NCBI GenBank assembly: GCA_964528875.1
Contig: CAZGUI010000004.1
Coordinates: forward strand, 18,925 to 82,924
DNA: 64,000 nt
Origin: Bacteroides_E sp964528875
GTDB lineage: Bacteria; Bacteroidota; Bacteroidia; Bacteroidales; Bacteroidaceae
Direction of reading: 5' to 3'
Position 1 is the stretch's first letter, and each line of letters opens with the position of its first letter. The notes below the pieces were generated by a model, which searched no databases, was not told where the DNA came from, and was given only the letters and a program-made list of their open reading frames with translations. Made by a program: the position numbers and the translations under genes. Below, piece by piece: positions 52,878 through 63,422 of the stretch.

Positions 52878-54275
52878 TTATTTAATCATAAATATATAAT
52901 TTTCAATATTAGAGTATCCATTAGTGGCTATTTGCATTGCATCAGTTGGATTATTCTTATCAAGACCATATTTATCTTCGACATCATCTGGTATACCGTC
53001 ATTATCAGTATCTAAAAAGATTTCCACAGAATTTATGTTACCCGAACCTTTTGTGGAAATATCTTCTTCTGTTTGTATAATCAATCCTTTCTTTCCTAAT
53101 GAAGTTAACTCATCAACAAGATAGGTATCCACTTCATCCCGTACAGGAAGGGAAGCGCCTCCATTATCAACAATCCATTCATAAGCTTTCTTAGCAGTCA
53201 TTAATCCATCTATTTTAGGATGTATATCAGATAGACGTTCCAAGAGTGTAGGAGCAACAATAACCTCTTCTCCAGCTACAACTATTTTTTTTGTATAATC
53301 TTCTCGTTCCAGTTCACGGCCATTTAACATACCATCCTTGTTGTCATCATAGAAATTGCCAGACAAATAAGCACTAAAATTCTGATTATATCGAGTAAAT
53401 GGAGCTGTAGCTCCTAACTTTTTGCCATCAAAATTATATGTAGGTCCCTCTATAAAATAATTATTCCGAATATCAGCATCTGATTTTTGTTGAGTATCCC
53501 CCATGATATAAGCTCCACCGTTTCCCCAGTTATAAATGACATTGTTTACAAACTGATTCAGTCCTTTTACTTTCGGATTACGGGTTTTATTGTCAATATA
53601 CAAATTCCTGTACAAAGTAACTCCGTCATTTTCCTTAGTCTGAATAAGCCCACCACAAGAATGGGGCTGCAATCCCTGTCCTATAAATGAATTTTGTAAG
53701 GTAATGTTTCGAGGTTGATCTGTAGGTCTATTTGTATCTCCATTGATTGAGAAACATTCATCTCGTCCCCAAGTTATAGACATATGATCGAGAATCATAT
53801 TTGAGCCATAGGCGATACCGATTGCATCTTTACCTTCTTGACCGTTAACCCCCATTCGCACACGTAAATAACGACATATTAAATTATCAGCTCCCGATAA
53901 GGAAACCCCATTACCATACACAACGACTCCGTCACCTGGGGCTGTCTGTGCAGCAATTGTTAGATTCTTTGAAAAATTGAGAGGAGAGTCAAGCTTGATA
54001 ATTCCTGCTACCTTAAATATAATAATTCGATTAGGTTTACTAACAGCATCACGCAAAGATCCTTTTCCAGAATTAGCCAATGTCGTCACTTGATATACTG
54101 TCCCCATTCTTCCACCTGTGGCATGGCGTCCATATCCTTCTGCACCAGGAAAGGCCAAAACTTCACCATAATTTGGAAAAGAACTTAACGGACTATCCAA
54201 CTCATCTTTTTGATTACATGAGAAAAACACCCATACAAGGCAAAAGAATCTAATTAGATTTATATTACATCTCAT
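52878..54275 (-). CDS. Pectate lyase lipoprotein, polysaccharide lyase family 1 type
   Basis: The 465-residue lipoprotein (signal ending in FFSC, Cys20) has the parallel beta-helix of PL1. FPGAEGYGRHATGG opens the domain. The Ca2+/substrate segments ILDHMSITWGRDECFS and DNKTRNPKVKG are present, the latter with the candidate catalytic arginine. The C-terminus carries a Ca-binding DTDNDGIPDDVEDKYG repeat of thrombospondin-3 type. It cleaves polygalacturonan by beta-elimination at the cell surface or in the periplasm. It is the last gene of the SusCD locus. Confidence 0.9.
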   Translation of the reverse strand: MRCNINLIRFFCLVWVFFSCNQKDELDSPLSSFPNYGEVLAFPGAEGYGRHATGGRMGTVYQVTTLANSGKGSLRDAVSKPNRIIIFKVAGIIKLDSPLNFSKNLTIAAQTAPGDGVVVYGNGVSLSGADNLICRYLRVRMGVNGQEGKDAIGIAYGSNMILDHMSITWGRDECFSINGDTNRPTDQPRNITLQNSFIGQGLQPHSCGGLIQTKENDGVTLYRNLYIDNKTRNPKVKGLNQFVNNVIYNWGNGGAYIMGDTQQKSDADIRNNYFIEGPTYNFDGKKLGATAPFTRYNQNFSAYLSGNFYDDNKDGMLNGRELEREDYTKKIVVAGEEVIVAPTLLERLSDIHPKIDGLMTAKKAYEWIVDNGGASLPVRDEVDTYLVDELTSLGKKGLIIQTEEDISTKGSGNINSVEIFLDTDNDGIPDDVEDKYGLDKNNPTDAMQIATNGYSNIENYIFMIK

Positions 54276-54312
54276 TCTTTGGGTTTTAGAATTTTATTAA
54301 ATTTGTATACAA

Positions 54313-56034
54313 TCAATCTAATACTTTTATCCAACGAGGATCACCATATTCAGATTTATATATAACGGATTCTATATCAATCACGGTAAAGTCGTCCTCT
54401 TCGACATTTCGAAACAATGAAGCATCATCCGTATCCAGAAAAATCAGCGTCAAACCAGCATTAAACATCTGTTTAAAGTCCGATGTACAATAATTTCCTT
54501 TCGCATCTAAGTTGAGACTACCTATATCAAGAACTTTTCCTTCACTACTACCAAAAACACAATAGTTTACTGATAAGTTGAGTGGTGTTGTTATTTTGGA
54601 AAAGTTTCCTACCGACCTATAAGTAGCTTTACTTGTATCAGAGTTTGCCCCCCAATTATAGAAAGTACAATTTGAAACAACGATATTGTTATCTGTAGCA
54701 ATCGGGACATCAACAGTTAATGTTCCAAATACACCTGGTGAAATATAAAACTCATAAAATGTAGAATTAGTAACAGAAACATCATTCCAAACATTAGATC
54801 CTTTATTTATAGCATGAATAAAACCATATTGTTTTGTCACATTTTTTGTATCGTTAATACCAGAAACCCGACAATTATCTATGTGTATATGGTTGATTGT
54901 TGTTACACCCTCACTGGCATCGTTCATCATCAAAACAGTAGATGGTAAAACAATATCTGAGTTTTTAATTTCAAATCTATCTATTGTAAAATCAGTACCG
55001 ACATCGTGTTTACCGATATTCAATAAACGGGTTTTACTACCTTTACTCGGTTTACTCTCTGTCAAAGTTTCTTCAATATTTACATTATCAACAATGAAAT
55101 ATTCAATCTCTGGCATATTGTCAATTGTTGGTTTTACAATGAAGCAACCCTCGCGAATATACAAAGTAGGACGTTCTCCTGGATTAGCAAGAAAGGCAAT
55201 GCTTTTGGTCAACTTAATCTCACCAGTTTTCGCAGCCATAGCACCCCCTTCTGTTAGATAGTAATCAGTTCCATTTTTTAGCTGAAAGATAAGAGATTGT
55301 TTACTTGCATCCTCCATACCTATTTTAATCTTATTCATCAAATCAACCCCATCTTCTACCAAGATCGCATCAGCAGGCATACCAGCAGTGGTAAACTTTT
55401 GCTGATTATATTTTTCGGCTCCTTCCGGTGCAGTACTATTTGTCAAAGCCAAATAGTAAGTAGTGCGAGGGATCAAACCAGTAATTGTATATTGCCCTGT
55501 GGAAGTATTTTCCAAACTAATCTGCTTTTCTTCTATTGCTCCATCTTCCCATATTTTCAATCCGTCAACTGGATTTTTTTCTGATACCACCCATTTTATT
55601 TCCACAGAAGTCTCTTTGATTTTCGAACCTTCTATAGTATAAAGGATTTTTGGAATAGTACGAGAAAGGGTTGAAATAGGAGTGGTCATTTCCGTCCAAT
55701 TTGATGTAATGTTGAGTGATTCATTATTAGCCCTGACACGAACATAAAACTTGGTCTCATAACGTAAATTAGTAAATATACATTTACCATATTCAACTGT
55801 AAGCGTTTCAAATTTCTCCGATTGAAAAGTCGCATCTTGAGAAAGTTCTACCGTATATGAAGTTGCCTCACCAGATGTTCTCCAAGCTAGCGTTACAATA
55901 TTCTCCTCTGCAAAACAGGAGGAAGCTATGAAAGATGGTCTAAACAAACGTGGGATCTCTGTAGTATCATCTTCACAAGCCATACAAGCAAACAGACAGA
56001 AAAATAATAACAATACTATATATCTTATTTTCAT
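54313..56034 (-). CDS. Surface glycan-binding-type lipoprotein (DUF4957/DUF5123 type)
   Basis: The 573-residue lipoprotein (signal ending ACMAC) has one or two fibronectin type III-like domains (about 30-220) with Trp/Tyr-rich strands. A beta-helical region of DUF4957/DUF5123 type follows (about 240-570), including VDNVNIEETL and SNCTFYNWG-like turns. It occupies the SusE/SusF position next to SusD in pectin loci of Bacteroides. A role in binding pectic glycans is inferred from position and fold; no catalytic residues stand out. Confidence 0.78.
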   Translation of the reverse strand: MKIRYIVLLLFFCLFACMACEDDTTEIPRLFRPSFIASSCFAEENIVTLAWRTSGEATSYTVELSQDATFQSEKFETLTVEYGKCIFTNLRYETKFYVRVRANNESLNITSNWTEMTTPISTLSRTIPKILYTIEGSKIKETSVEIKWVVSEKNPVDGLKIWEDGAIEEKQISLENTSTGQYTITGLIPRTTYYLALTNSTAPEGAEKYNQQKFTTAGMPADAILVEDGVDLMNKIKIGMEDASKQSLIFQLKNGTDYYLTEGGAMAAKTGEIKLTKSIAFLANPGERPTLYIREGCFIVKPTIDNMPEIEYFIVDNVNIEETLTESKPSKGSKTRLLNIGKHDVGTDFTIDRFEIKNSDIVLPSTVLMMNDASEGVTTINHIHIDNCRVSGINDTKNVTKQYGFIHAINKGSNVWNDVSVTNSTFYEFYISPGVFGTLTVDVPIATDNNIVVSNCTFYNWGANSDTSKATYRSVGNFSKITTPLNLSVNYCVFGSSEGKVLDIGSLNLDAKGNYCTSDFKQMFNAGLTLIFLDTDDASLFRNVEEDDFTVIDIESVIYKSEYGDPRWIKVLD

Positions 56035-56045
56035 CTTATTAGTTT

Positions 56046-58049
56046 TTAATATCCATAATAATTTTTTAATAATCCTTGATGACTTGACAATGCATCCGGA
56101 GGTATAGGAACCAGATAGCGTACAGGATCAGTTTCAGGATTTACGGATTCTGCATTCAAAGCATTAATGTATCCATAGAAAGAATGCAAAATCCGTGCGG
56201 AAGGTTCCCACTGACGTGGATTAGAATTTTTGACTTGCGTACAATACTGATTACACATATTTACAAGAGAATAGTTAGAAGGAGCTTTTGCAGGATATGA
56301 AGGAAGTGCTTCATCATAGGACTTGATCTCACCTTCCTTATACCAATCCATTGTTTCGGATACACATACAGGAAACAGTGACTTATCCGCTGGCATCATT
56401 TTGTAGTAGGCTACGGCAGGGTAAGAAGAAAAACGTACATCATAAGTGGGATATTCAAAAGGAGCTGTCGTATTTTCATACTGTTTTGTACGGGCAACTT
56501 TACCTAATTCGATCCAGTCAAAATACAAATTATATAGAGTTTTTCCATATAGATTCCATCGAGCCAAATCATAACGTCTATGTTTCTCTCCTCCAAACTC
56601 CCACGAACGTTCTTGAACGATAGCATTAAAAAAATCCTCCTTCGTCCCTAATCCATCTACATAAGCATTCACCTTTTCATCATGATATTCTTGTGTAAAA
56701 GCCCTTTTACGTACTTGCTTTAAAGCATCTTTTGCTTCTTCCGTTGGTCCGCCATAATTCTCATTAACAGCTTCCGCATACATCAGAAGTACATCCGCAT
56801 AGCGCATATAAGGATAATTGATTCCAGTTCCTTTATTCGAGGTACTACCGAGTGGTGATTCCATGAATAACCGGTTCCATTTACCACATCCTACAGTAAG
56901 TTCAGAAAAAGGTTTCTGAACAATGGAATACATACCTGAATTTTCGTAACGGAACAGTTCACACGTAATATCTCTACGTAAGTCTACTTTATCAAAAGAG
57001 AGCATATATGTGAGTGCCAATTTAGCACCTCCTGATGAATATCCATGAGGAGCATTTGAAGCATTCACTCCTTCTGAATTTTTTGAAGACACAATATATG
57101 TTCCCCAAGAATAGGCTAATTCTCCAGAACCACCTACTTTAGCTGGGACATCAAAAATATTATCATCACCAACTGGTACTATCCAGTTACATTCATCTAC
57201 CCAAACTTGTCGAAAAGAACGGGATAAAGTATGTTTACCCTCGGATATAACCATTCCAGCATATTTCTCTGCTAGTTTGTAGTAATCTATCCAATCGTCG
57301 CTTCGTTCCATTATTCCGACAGCTGCTGGATTATCATAATCTGGTCTAAGACTCCAACCCCCTCTTTGTAAAGCTATACGGGCTATCAATGCCTGACAGA
57401 ATTCTCTCGATGCAGCCTCTACTCCTCTTTCTGATTCCTCTGCATATAGCATCAAAGGCTCTATCTCTATCAAATCATTTATCATATCTGTCAATATGAT
57501 ATTGCGGTCTGATGCACCAATGAACAATTCCTCCTTATTCCCAGCAGGTTTTCTTCTATAAGGCACATCACCCCAATTTCTGACAAGTTCCAAATAATAC
57601 ATAGCACGTAAAACTTTCGCTTCTCCATAATAATGCATCAGACGAGATGGTTTAGTTTTATCAGCAGAATCAAACAACTGGCTTTGTTCAATTCCCTCTA
57701 TAACATCATTCGTACGGTTTATTCCGTCATACATTCCTATCCAAATATCACCATAAGACTTAATATCACCTGTACTTGGAACAAACGCCCGCTCATTAAG
57801 ATTGGAAGCAGTAGACAATCCACTGAACTCCACATCCGTATTAAATAACATTTTCTTGAGTAATACTCCTACCCAACCTTTTCCACTAACCATAGGTACA
57901 TACATACCATTGACGGCAGTAGCAATTTCAGATTCATTACTAAACACATAATTCTTATCAAATGTAGATGGTGAACTTACATCCAGATAATCTGAACAAG
58001 ACACAAACAGTAATATACTCGCAATTACAGATATATATATTTTTCTCAT
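56046..58049 (-). CDS. RagB/SusD family nutrient-uptake lipoprotein
   Basis: The 667-residue lipoprotein (signal ending FVSC, Cys18) has the SusD opening SDYLDVSSPSTFDKNYVF. TPR helices surround AEAKVLRAMYYLELVRNWGDVPY, and the late conserved segment is ERSWEFGGEKHRRYDLARW. It is longer than typical SusD (about 550), with insertions in the C-terminal half. It acts as the lid over its SusC partner at the outer membrane and binds the glycan. It lies 14 bp downstream of susC in the same operon. Confidence 0.95.
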   Translation of the reverse strand: MRKIYISVIASILLFVSCSDYLDVSSPSTFDKNYVFSNESEIATAVNGMYVPMVSGKGWVGVLLKKMLFNTDVEFSGLSTASNLNERAFVPSTGDIKSYGDIWIGMYDGINRTNDVIEGIEQSQLFDSADKTKPSRLMHYYGEAKVLRAMYYLELVRNWGDVPYRRKPAGNKEELFIGASDRNIILTDMINDLIEIEPLMLYAEESERGVEAASREFCQALIARIALQRGGWSLRPDYDNPAAVGIMERSDDWIDYYKLAEKYAGMVISEGKHTLSRSFRQVWVDECNWIVPVGDDNIFDVPAKVGGSGELAYSWGTYIVSSKNSEGVNASNAPHGYSSGGAKLALTYMLSFDKVDLRRDITCELFRYENSGMYSIVQKPFSELTVGCGKWNRLFMESPLGSTSNKGTGINYPYMRYADVLLMYAEAVNENYGGPTEEAKDALKQVRKRAFTQEYHDEKVNAYVDGLGTKEDFFNAIVQERSWEFGGEKHRRYDLARWNLYGKTLYNLYFDWIELGKVARTKQYENTTAPFEYPTYDVRFSSYPAVAYYKMMPADKSLFPVCVSETMDWYKEGEIKSYDEALPSYPAKAPSNYSLVNMCNQYCTQVKNSNPRQWEPSARILHSFYGYINALNAESVNPETDPVRYLVPIPPDALSSHQGLLKNYYGY

Positions 58050-58063
58050 ATGTTATAATAATT

Positions 58064-61000
58064 TTAAAAATTCAAATTAACACCAACAGTATAAACACGG
58101 CTACGCGGAGTTACATTATTATCAATTCCTGGTGTCAAACCTTTCTGAATATTCACTTCTGGATCATAACCACTGTATCCCGTTATTGTAAATAAGTTAC
58201 TTCCCGAGAAATATAAACGCAAACTATTAACTCCCAAAGAATTCAACCAATGCTTAGGAAAGGTATAGCCAACTGTTAAAGTACTGAGGCGGAGAAAAGA
58301 ACCATCTTCAACTAAATCAGTCATTGTTATGCCCTGTGTTAAGGACATCCAAGAATAAGTTGTAGCATTCTCATTCAATTCGCCTAAAGCTATAGGATCA
58401 TTTGAAACATTGATACCAGTATCATCGACATAGCGGAAACGATTTGCAAGATTCATATCTGTAGATAAGTTGGAATAATTACGACGAACAGCTGAGTGCA
58501 AATACAGTTTATTCACATTAAGTACATCAAAATTACACATATAATTAAAGAATGCTGTAAAATCTAAATTTCTCCAATTACCAGAAATCCCGAAACCACC
58601 TGTCACCTTAGGATTTGTATTACCTATGACCATCATATCATCTTCTGTAATAAGAGATGATTCGGAGTCAGATAATTTTTTGAATTTCATAGCTCCTGGC
58701 TTAAAAGCAAAGTTCCCTGAGCTAAACGAAGAGTTATCAGGTACACCAGCCTTTAGAGTCCATTTTTTTGTAGTTGAATCGAAATTAAAATCATCCACTT
58801 TATAGAATCCGTCGTTAACAAATCCATAAATCAACCCCATACTCTTTCCTACTTCCATTTTATAATTATAGGTTCCATACCAGTTAGATAATGAGGCCTT
58901 GGTTTTCCATTCTGTCTCACCAGTAGACAGTTTATCCACCTTATTTTTATTGAATGCAACATTAAAGTTTGCTGCTAATTTAAAATTCTTCGTTTGAACG
59001 ATTCTTGCGTTCAAGGATATTTCAATTCCCTTATTTGAAGTCTGTCCAACATTTGTCATCTGACGGGAATAGCCTGATGAATTTGGAATAATGGAAGGAA
59101 CCAACAAATCTTTAGTCACATTCCAATACACATCAATCGTACCACTTAGACGATTTTTAAATAATCCAAAATCTAGACCAATATTACGAGTTATTGTCGT
59201 TTCCCACTTCAACTCAGGATCATAAAGATAGGTCTGGTCGGCAAACTGATAATAATTATAATCCTCATTATTAAAAGCAGGAGCGCTCGTTCCACTGTAT
59301 ACTCTATAAATATTATGCCATAAATCATTACCAATACGGTTATTACCAGCCAAACCGTAACTAGCTCTTAACTTCAAATCTGAAATAAATTTGACAGGCT
59401 TCATCCACTTTTCATTGGAGAGTCTCCATGCAATAGAACCTGCAGGGAAATATCCCCATTGTTTGCCAGGAGCAAACTTAGTAGATCCATCAGCACGAAT
59501 CGTCAGAGTTGCATAATAGCGATTCCTATAATCATATAATGCACGTCCAAAAAACGAGGCTGTTCTATCAGGAGTACTTTTATAACTAGTACTTTGATAA
59601 GGTGTTCCCAACGCAAAGTTCTCAAGAGCAGCTTCTGCTGTAACAGAAACAGGGAAGAATTTAGCACTCATAAAAGTGTTTTCGTTCTGTGAATGGTTTA
59701 TTTCCTGACCTAACAAAAAGTTCACATTATGAGACTTATTAAATGAATTACGGTAAGTCAAAGTGTTTGCTAATCTATATGATTCTTTATTAGCTTTTGT
59801 ACGTTGAGCTGAAGGCATATTATTCATGCCTGCTCCAGAAGTTTTACTTGATAATGGTCCATAAAACTGATTATCATTTGATTTTTTTGTACTAATTCCA
59901 TACTCTGATCGGAATTGTAGGCCTTTTATTACATCCCACACTATAGCTGCTTTTAAACTTATATCTTGTTCATCTCGTTTTCTATAATTTTGTTTGTTTT
60001 CTTGAGTTGGTGTGTATTTTTGAGCTAAAGTATTTCCTTCTTCATCCAAGTTTTCATTTTCATCTTCTGGATCAACAATTACTCCAAAAGATATTCCATT
60101 AGTAGGGCGAAAACGAAGAGCAGAAACAATATTTGTTCCAGATGTTCCTGAACCGTCAATAACACGTGTACGATAAGTTGTATTAGTCTCTAACTTCAAA
60201 CTCTTAAATAATTCATGATTTAATTTTAAATTGATATTATTACGTGACAATCCTGATCCTATTAATTGACCTTCATCCTTATTGCGAGTGTAACTTAAAT
60301 TAAACTTTGTTTTTTCATTTCCTCCATTAATTGTTACATTATAATATTGGGAAATAGGATTACCTCCTAAAATTTCATTTTGCCAATCAGAGGAATTAGT
60401 ATACTTATATAATTCAATATCATCATAATACCCAAAATTTTTTATAAAACTTTCATCAGATCCTTTACGAATCATTTGATATTCATATTCAGCCATTACA
60501 AATTCATAACTATCCATTACTGATAACTTCTGAGCCAGGGTTCTCATTTGCAGATAACTATTAAACTGTATTGTTGTTTTTCCAATTTTAGGATTTTTTG
60601 TTGTTACAATAACAACACCATTGGCTCCTCTTGCACCATAGATAGCTGTCATTGAGGCCTCTTTCAATACATCTATAGACTCAACATCTGTTGGAGGAAT
60701 ACCATTTAAATCATCCACAGGGAATCCATCTACTAAAAACAATGGAGAATTATCTTGAGTTATTGAACCTCCACCACGTACACGAACACTAATGTCGGCA
60801 TCTAGTGCACCATCAGTAGTAGTAATCTGTACACCTGCCATTTTTCCAGCTAAAGCATCAGCTATTGAAGTTGAAGCCACTTTAGAAATTAACTCAGACG
60901 AAACAGATGCGATAGAACCTGTTACATCACCTCGGCGTATATTACCATATCCCAAAACAACTATTTCATCTAAAGTATTAGTTTCTTCAAGTAAAGTGAT

Positions 61001-61534
61001 ATTCAATTTTTTGCCTTGATGAACTCTTATTTTCTTAGTTTGATAGCCAATATATGATATTTCTAAATTTGCGTTATTTGTAACAGTCAAAGAGAAACCC
61101 CCATCAAGCCCGGTAATTGTCCCATTATTGGTTTTTTCTTCTCTAACAGTTGCACCAATTACTGGTTCACCCTCATCATCCACAACTTTACCTGAAATTT
61201 TAATCTTTTTTTCTTTCTGTGTCACTTTGGGTTGTATCTTCTTAACAATAATTCTTTTATTCTGAATTTCATAAGTGAGATTCTTTTGCCCATGAAGGAT
61301 CTGTTCAACAACATCATCAATCGTCGTTTTATCTATGGAAATCGAAATCTGTTTGTTTGTATCTACATCTATAGAGGAAAAGACGAATGAATAACCAGTT
61401 TCTTCTTTTAGTAGTTCTATTGCTTCTTTAACTGTTATTTTATCAAATTTTAATGATATTTCTTGTGAGAAAGCAGAAAAATTCAGACAAAAAAACACTG
61501 AGGTTATTAAAATAACCTTACTGAAATCTCCCAT
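58064..61534 (-). CDS. SusC/RagA family TonB-linked outer-membrane transporter with STN domain
   Basis: The 1156-residue protein has a signal peptide (1-23), an STN domain (about 27-95), and a carboxypeptidase-regulatory-like domain (about 113-190, KVVDDEGEPVIGATV). The TonB-dependent plug follows (from about 195, VVLGYGNIRRGDVTGSI), then a barrel ending in VYTVGVNLNF. The STN domain is the part that contacts FecR in transenvelope signalling, which fits the fecR and sigma genes just upstream. It imports oligosaccharides, probably from pectin given the PL1 lyase in the locus. Confidence 0.96.
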   Translation of the reverse strand: MGDFSKVILITSVFFCLNFSAFSQEISLKFDKITVKEAIELLKEETGYSFVFSSIDVDTNKQISISIDKTTIDDVVEQILHGQKNLTYEIQNKRIIVKKIQPKVTQKEKKIKISGKVVDDEGEPVIGATVREEKTNNGTITGLDGGFSLTVTNNANLEISYIGYQTKKIRVHQGKKLNITLLEETNTLDEIVVLGYGNIRRGDVTGSIASVSSELISKVASTSIADALAGKMAGVQITTTDGALDADISVRVRGGGSITQDNSPLFLVDGFPVDDLNGIPPTDVESIDVLKEASMTAIYGARGANGVVIVTTKNPKIGKTTIQFNSYLQMRTLAQKLSVMDSYEFVMAEYEYQMIRKGSDESFIKNFGYYDDIELYKYTNSSDWQNEILGGNPISQYYNVTINGGNEKTKFNLSYTRNKDEGQLIGSGLSRNNINLKLNHELFKSLKLETNTTYRTRVIDGSGTSGTNIVSALRFRPTNGISFGVIVDPEDENENLDEEGNTLAQKYTPTQENKQNYRKRDEQDISLKAAIVWDVIKGLQFRSEYGISTKKSNDNQFYGPLSSKTSGAGMNNMPSAQRTKANKESYRLANTLTYRNSFNKSHNVNFLLGQEINHSQNENTFMSAKFFPVSVTAEAALENFALGTPYQSTSYKSTPDRTASFFGRALYDYRNRYYATLTIRADGSTKFAPGKQWGYFPAGSIAWRLSNEKWMKPVKFISDLKLRASYGLAGNNRIGNDLWHNIYRVYSGTSAPAFNNEDYNYYQFADQTYLYDPELKWETTITRNIGLDFGLFKNRLSGTIDVYWNVTKDLLVPSIIPNSSGYSRQMTNVGQTSNKGIEISLNARIVQTKNFKLAANFNVAFNKNKVDKLSTGETEWKTKASLSNWYGTYNYKMEVGKSMGLIYGFVNDGFYKVDDFNFDSTTKKWTLKAGVPDNSSFSSGNFAFKPGAMKFKKLSDSESSLITEDDMMVIGNTNPKVTGGFGISGNWRNLDFTAFFNYMCNFDVLNVNKLYLHSAVRRNYSNLSTDMNLANRFRYVDDTGINVSNDPIALGELNENATTYSWMSLTQGITMTDLVEDGSFLRLSTLTVGYTFPKHWLNSLGVNSLRLYFSGSNLFTITGYSGYDPEVNIQKGLTPGIDNNVTPRSRVYTVGVNLNF

Positions 61535-61688
61535 AAGTTTTTTATTTATTTATTAAATGAATAGAAATAAGGTTTGGGTATAAATTCCCCAAAAGTTGGT
61601 CCAAAGACCTTATCAATAGATAATTAAATCACATCAGTAAGAAAAATAAAATTGTATTTTTTCATAGTTTATAATTTAAGTTCAACAT

Positions 61689-62690
61689 TTAATATAATAT
61701 ATATACATCGTTTTCGAATTTATACCGCATTTGTTTGGTTAAAACCATAGCCTCTAAAATTTCCTCAATATTATTGGTTGAGACCTTAAAGTTTCCATAA
61801 AAACGTTTATTACGCAAAGAATCAGCAACTACTATCTTGACTTTATAATTACGCATCAATTTCTTTGCTATATCTTCCAATAATTCTTCATCAAATAAAA
61901 GCTCATCATTTATCCATACAGTTGATTTATCAGCCTTTGTATGACTTTTCACCATTTGGCCCGTAACTTTATTGAGTACCATTTTTTCATTCGGAGTCAA
62001 ATAAAGTTTCGGCATTTTCTTAACACCATTTTGTAATACAACCTTACCTTCTAATAAATTTACTATGACTTCCTTATCTTCTTGATAATTCCTAAAATTA
62101 AACTTTGTACCTAAAACTGTCAGATTAACTTCTTTTGTTTTTATCTCAAAAGGAATTTTTTCGTTTCTCGCCACCTCAAAATATCCTTCTCCTTCTAATT
62201 GAAGTTGCCGATTATCTACTCCAAAACCTTGAGAATAAATAATTTTAGAGCCAGCATTAAGCCAAACTAATGTTCCATCAGACAAAAACAACTTAGTATG
62301 TGCTCCTATTGGCACTTCTACTATCATGTCTTCAAAAGTCTGTTTTACCGCTTCCTTTCCCTGCCAATAAGTAGCTAAAGGAATTATTAAAATAACCATA
62401 ACAACAGCTATTCGCATAAATAGCTTCCACGAAAATAGTTTCTTTTGTCTTTTAGAGTTGCAGGTTACTCGCTGTTGAAATAAATAAAAGGCCTTTTCTT
62501 TATCAAAATGCACAGTAGAACTAACAGCACCTGAAGAAAACCAGATTTCTAATTTCTTTCGAACATATTCCCGGTTTGCTTCAGATTCAAAACAATAGGA
62601 CTTTAATTTATTAAAAGATTCATTATCTAATGTTCCACTAAGATATTGAGTTACTATTAAATCTATATTAGTTTGTTTTTTTTCTTGCAT
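61689..62690 (-). CDS. FecR family anti-sigma/sensor protein
   Basis: From ATG 62690 the protein has 333 residues; a longer frame from 62717 is less likely. The cytoplasmic anti-sigma part (1 to about 80) is followed by one membrane span (about 91-109). A periplasmic FecR domain comes next (VPIGAHTKLFLSDGTLVWLNAG and EGYFEVARNEKIPFEIKT), then a C-terminal DUF4974-like segment ending in MRYKFENDVYILY. It receives a signal from the STN domain of SusC and releases the ECF sigma factor. It lies between the sigma and susC genes. Confidence 0.92.
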   Translation of the reverse strand: MQEKKQTNIDLIVTQYLSGTLDNESFNKLKSYCFESEANREYVRKKLEIWFSSGAVSSTVHFDKEKAFYLFQQRVTCNSKRQKKLFSWKLFMRIAVVMVILIIPLATYWQGKEAVKQTFEDMIVEVPIGAHTKLFLSDGTLVWLNAGSKIIYSQGFGVDNRQLQLEGEGYFEVARNEKIPFEIKTKEVNLTVLGTKFNFRNYQEDKEVIVNLLEGKVVLQNGVKKMPKLYLTPNEKMVLNKVTGQMVKSHTKADKSTVWINDELLFDEELLEDIAKKLMRNYKVKIVVADSLRNKRFYGNFKVSTNNIEEILEAMVLTKQMRYKFENDVYILY

Positions 62691-62754
62691 AATTCTATGG
62701 CTATATATATAAGACAAAAAAATAGAGTAAGAGGGTAGTCAGAAAACAGAAATT

Positions 62755-63351
62755 TTAAAATCCTATAAAAAAATAGAGAATTATTATATGTAAATAATCA
62801 TCCATACGTTTTTGTAGAATAGCTAAAGCATTTTTCATGTGATACTTAACTGTATTTATAGAAACACCTAATTCAATAGCAATTTCTTTATATTTTTTCT
62901 GCTCAAATCGACTCTTTTTAAATACAGTACGACATTCAATAGGAAGTTCTTCTATACTTTGAATTAATTCTTGTTCTAATTCTTGTTCTAATAAGATACC
63001 TAAGGGTTGGTTTTCATCTATAAATATAGTGTCTAAAAACTCTATGCTTTCCAATGTTATAAAAGAAGAAAAGCTTTTTTCCCTACGATATCTCAATGAT
63101 TTTAATTCATTTAAACACCTATTACGCACAGAACGAATTAGGTAAGCACGGATAGAATGAGTAATTTCTACTTCATGACGATACTCCCATAAATAAAAAA
63201 TCACATCGTTTACTATCTCTTCCGAAAGAGCTGTATCACTCAAAATTTGATTTGCTATACGACATAATAAGACGTAATGATGTTCATAGATATACTTAAA
63301 AACAGCTTCATTTCCTTTGCGTAAATGTTTAATAATTAATATATCTTTCAT
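62755..63351 (-). CDS. ECF RNA polymerase sigma factor controlling the pectin locus
   Basis: The 198-residue ECF sigma factor is of the FecI-like Bacteroidetes group. Region 2 lies at about 15-80 (EEIVNDVIFYLWEYRH, then RAYLIRSVRNRCLNELKS). Region 4 lies at about 130-185 (CRTVFKKSRFEQKKYKEIAIELGVSINTVKYHMKNAL). It is held by the FecR protein encoded 64 bp downstream and should activate the susC promoter. Its own promoter is a good -33/-7 match for the primary sigma factor. Confidence 0.93.
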   Translation of the reverse strand: MKDILIIKHLRKGNEAVFKYIYEHHYVLLCRIANQILSDTALSEEIVNDVIFYLWEYRHEVEITHSIRAYLIRSVRNRCLNELKSLRYRREKSFSSFITLESIEFLDTIFIDENQPLGILLEQELEQELIQSIEELPIECRTVFKKSRFEQKKYKEIAIELGVSINTVKYHMKNALAILQKRMDDYLHIIILYFFIGF

Positions 63352-63391
63352 GACTATTTTTTATTTCTTTTTTCTATTTCTAGAAGAAAAA

Positions 63392-63422
63392 CAAAAATAG
63401 TCAAACCTAAAGAACTTTACAA
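63392..63422 (-). promoter_or_regulatory. Housekeeping promoter of the ECF sigma factor gene
   Basis: On the minus strand TTG (63420-63422) and TATTTTTG (63392-63399) are separated by exactly 20 bp. This is the expected spacing for the Bacteroidetes -33/-7 promoter. The leader is about 35 nt. Confidence 0.7.
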
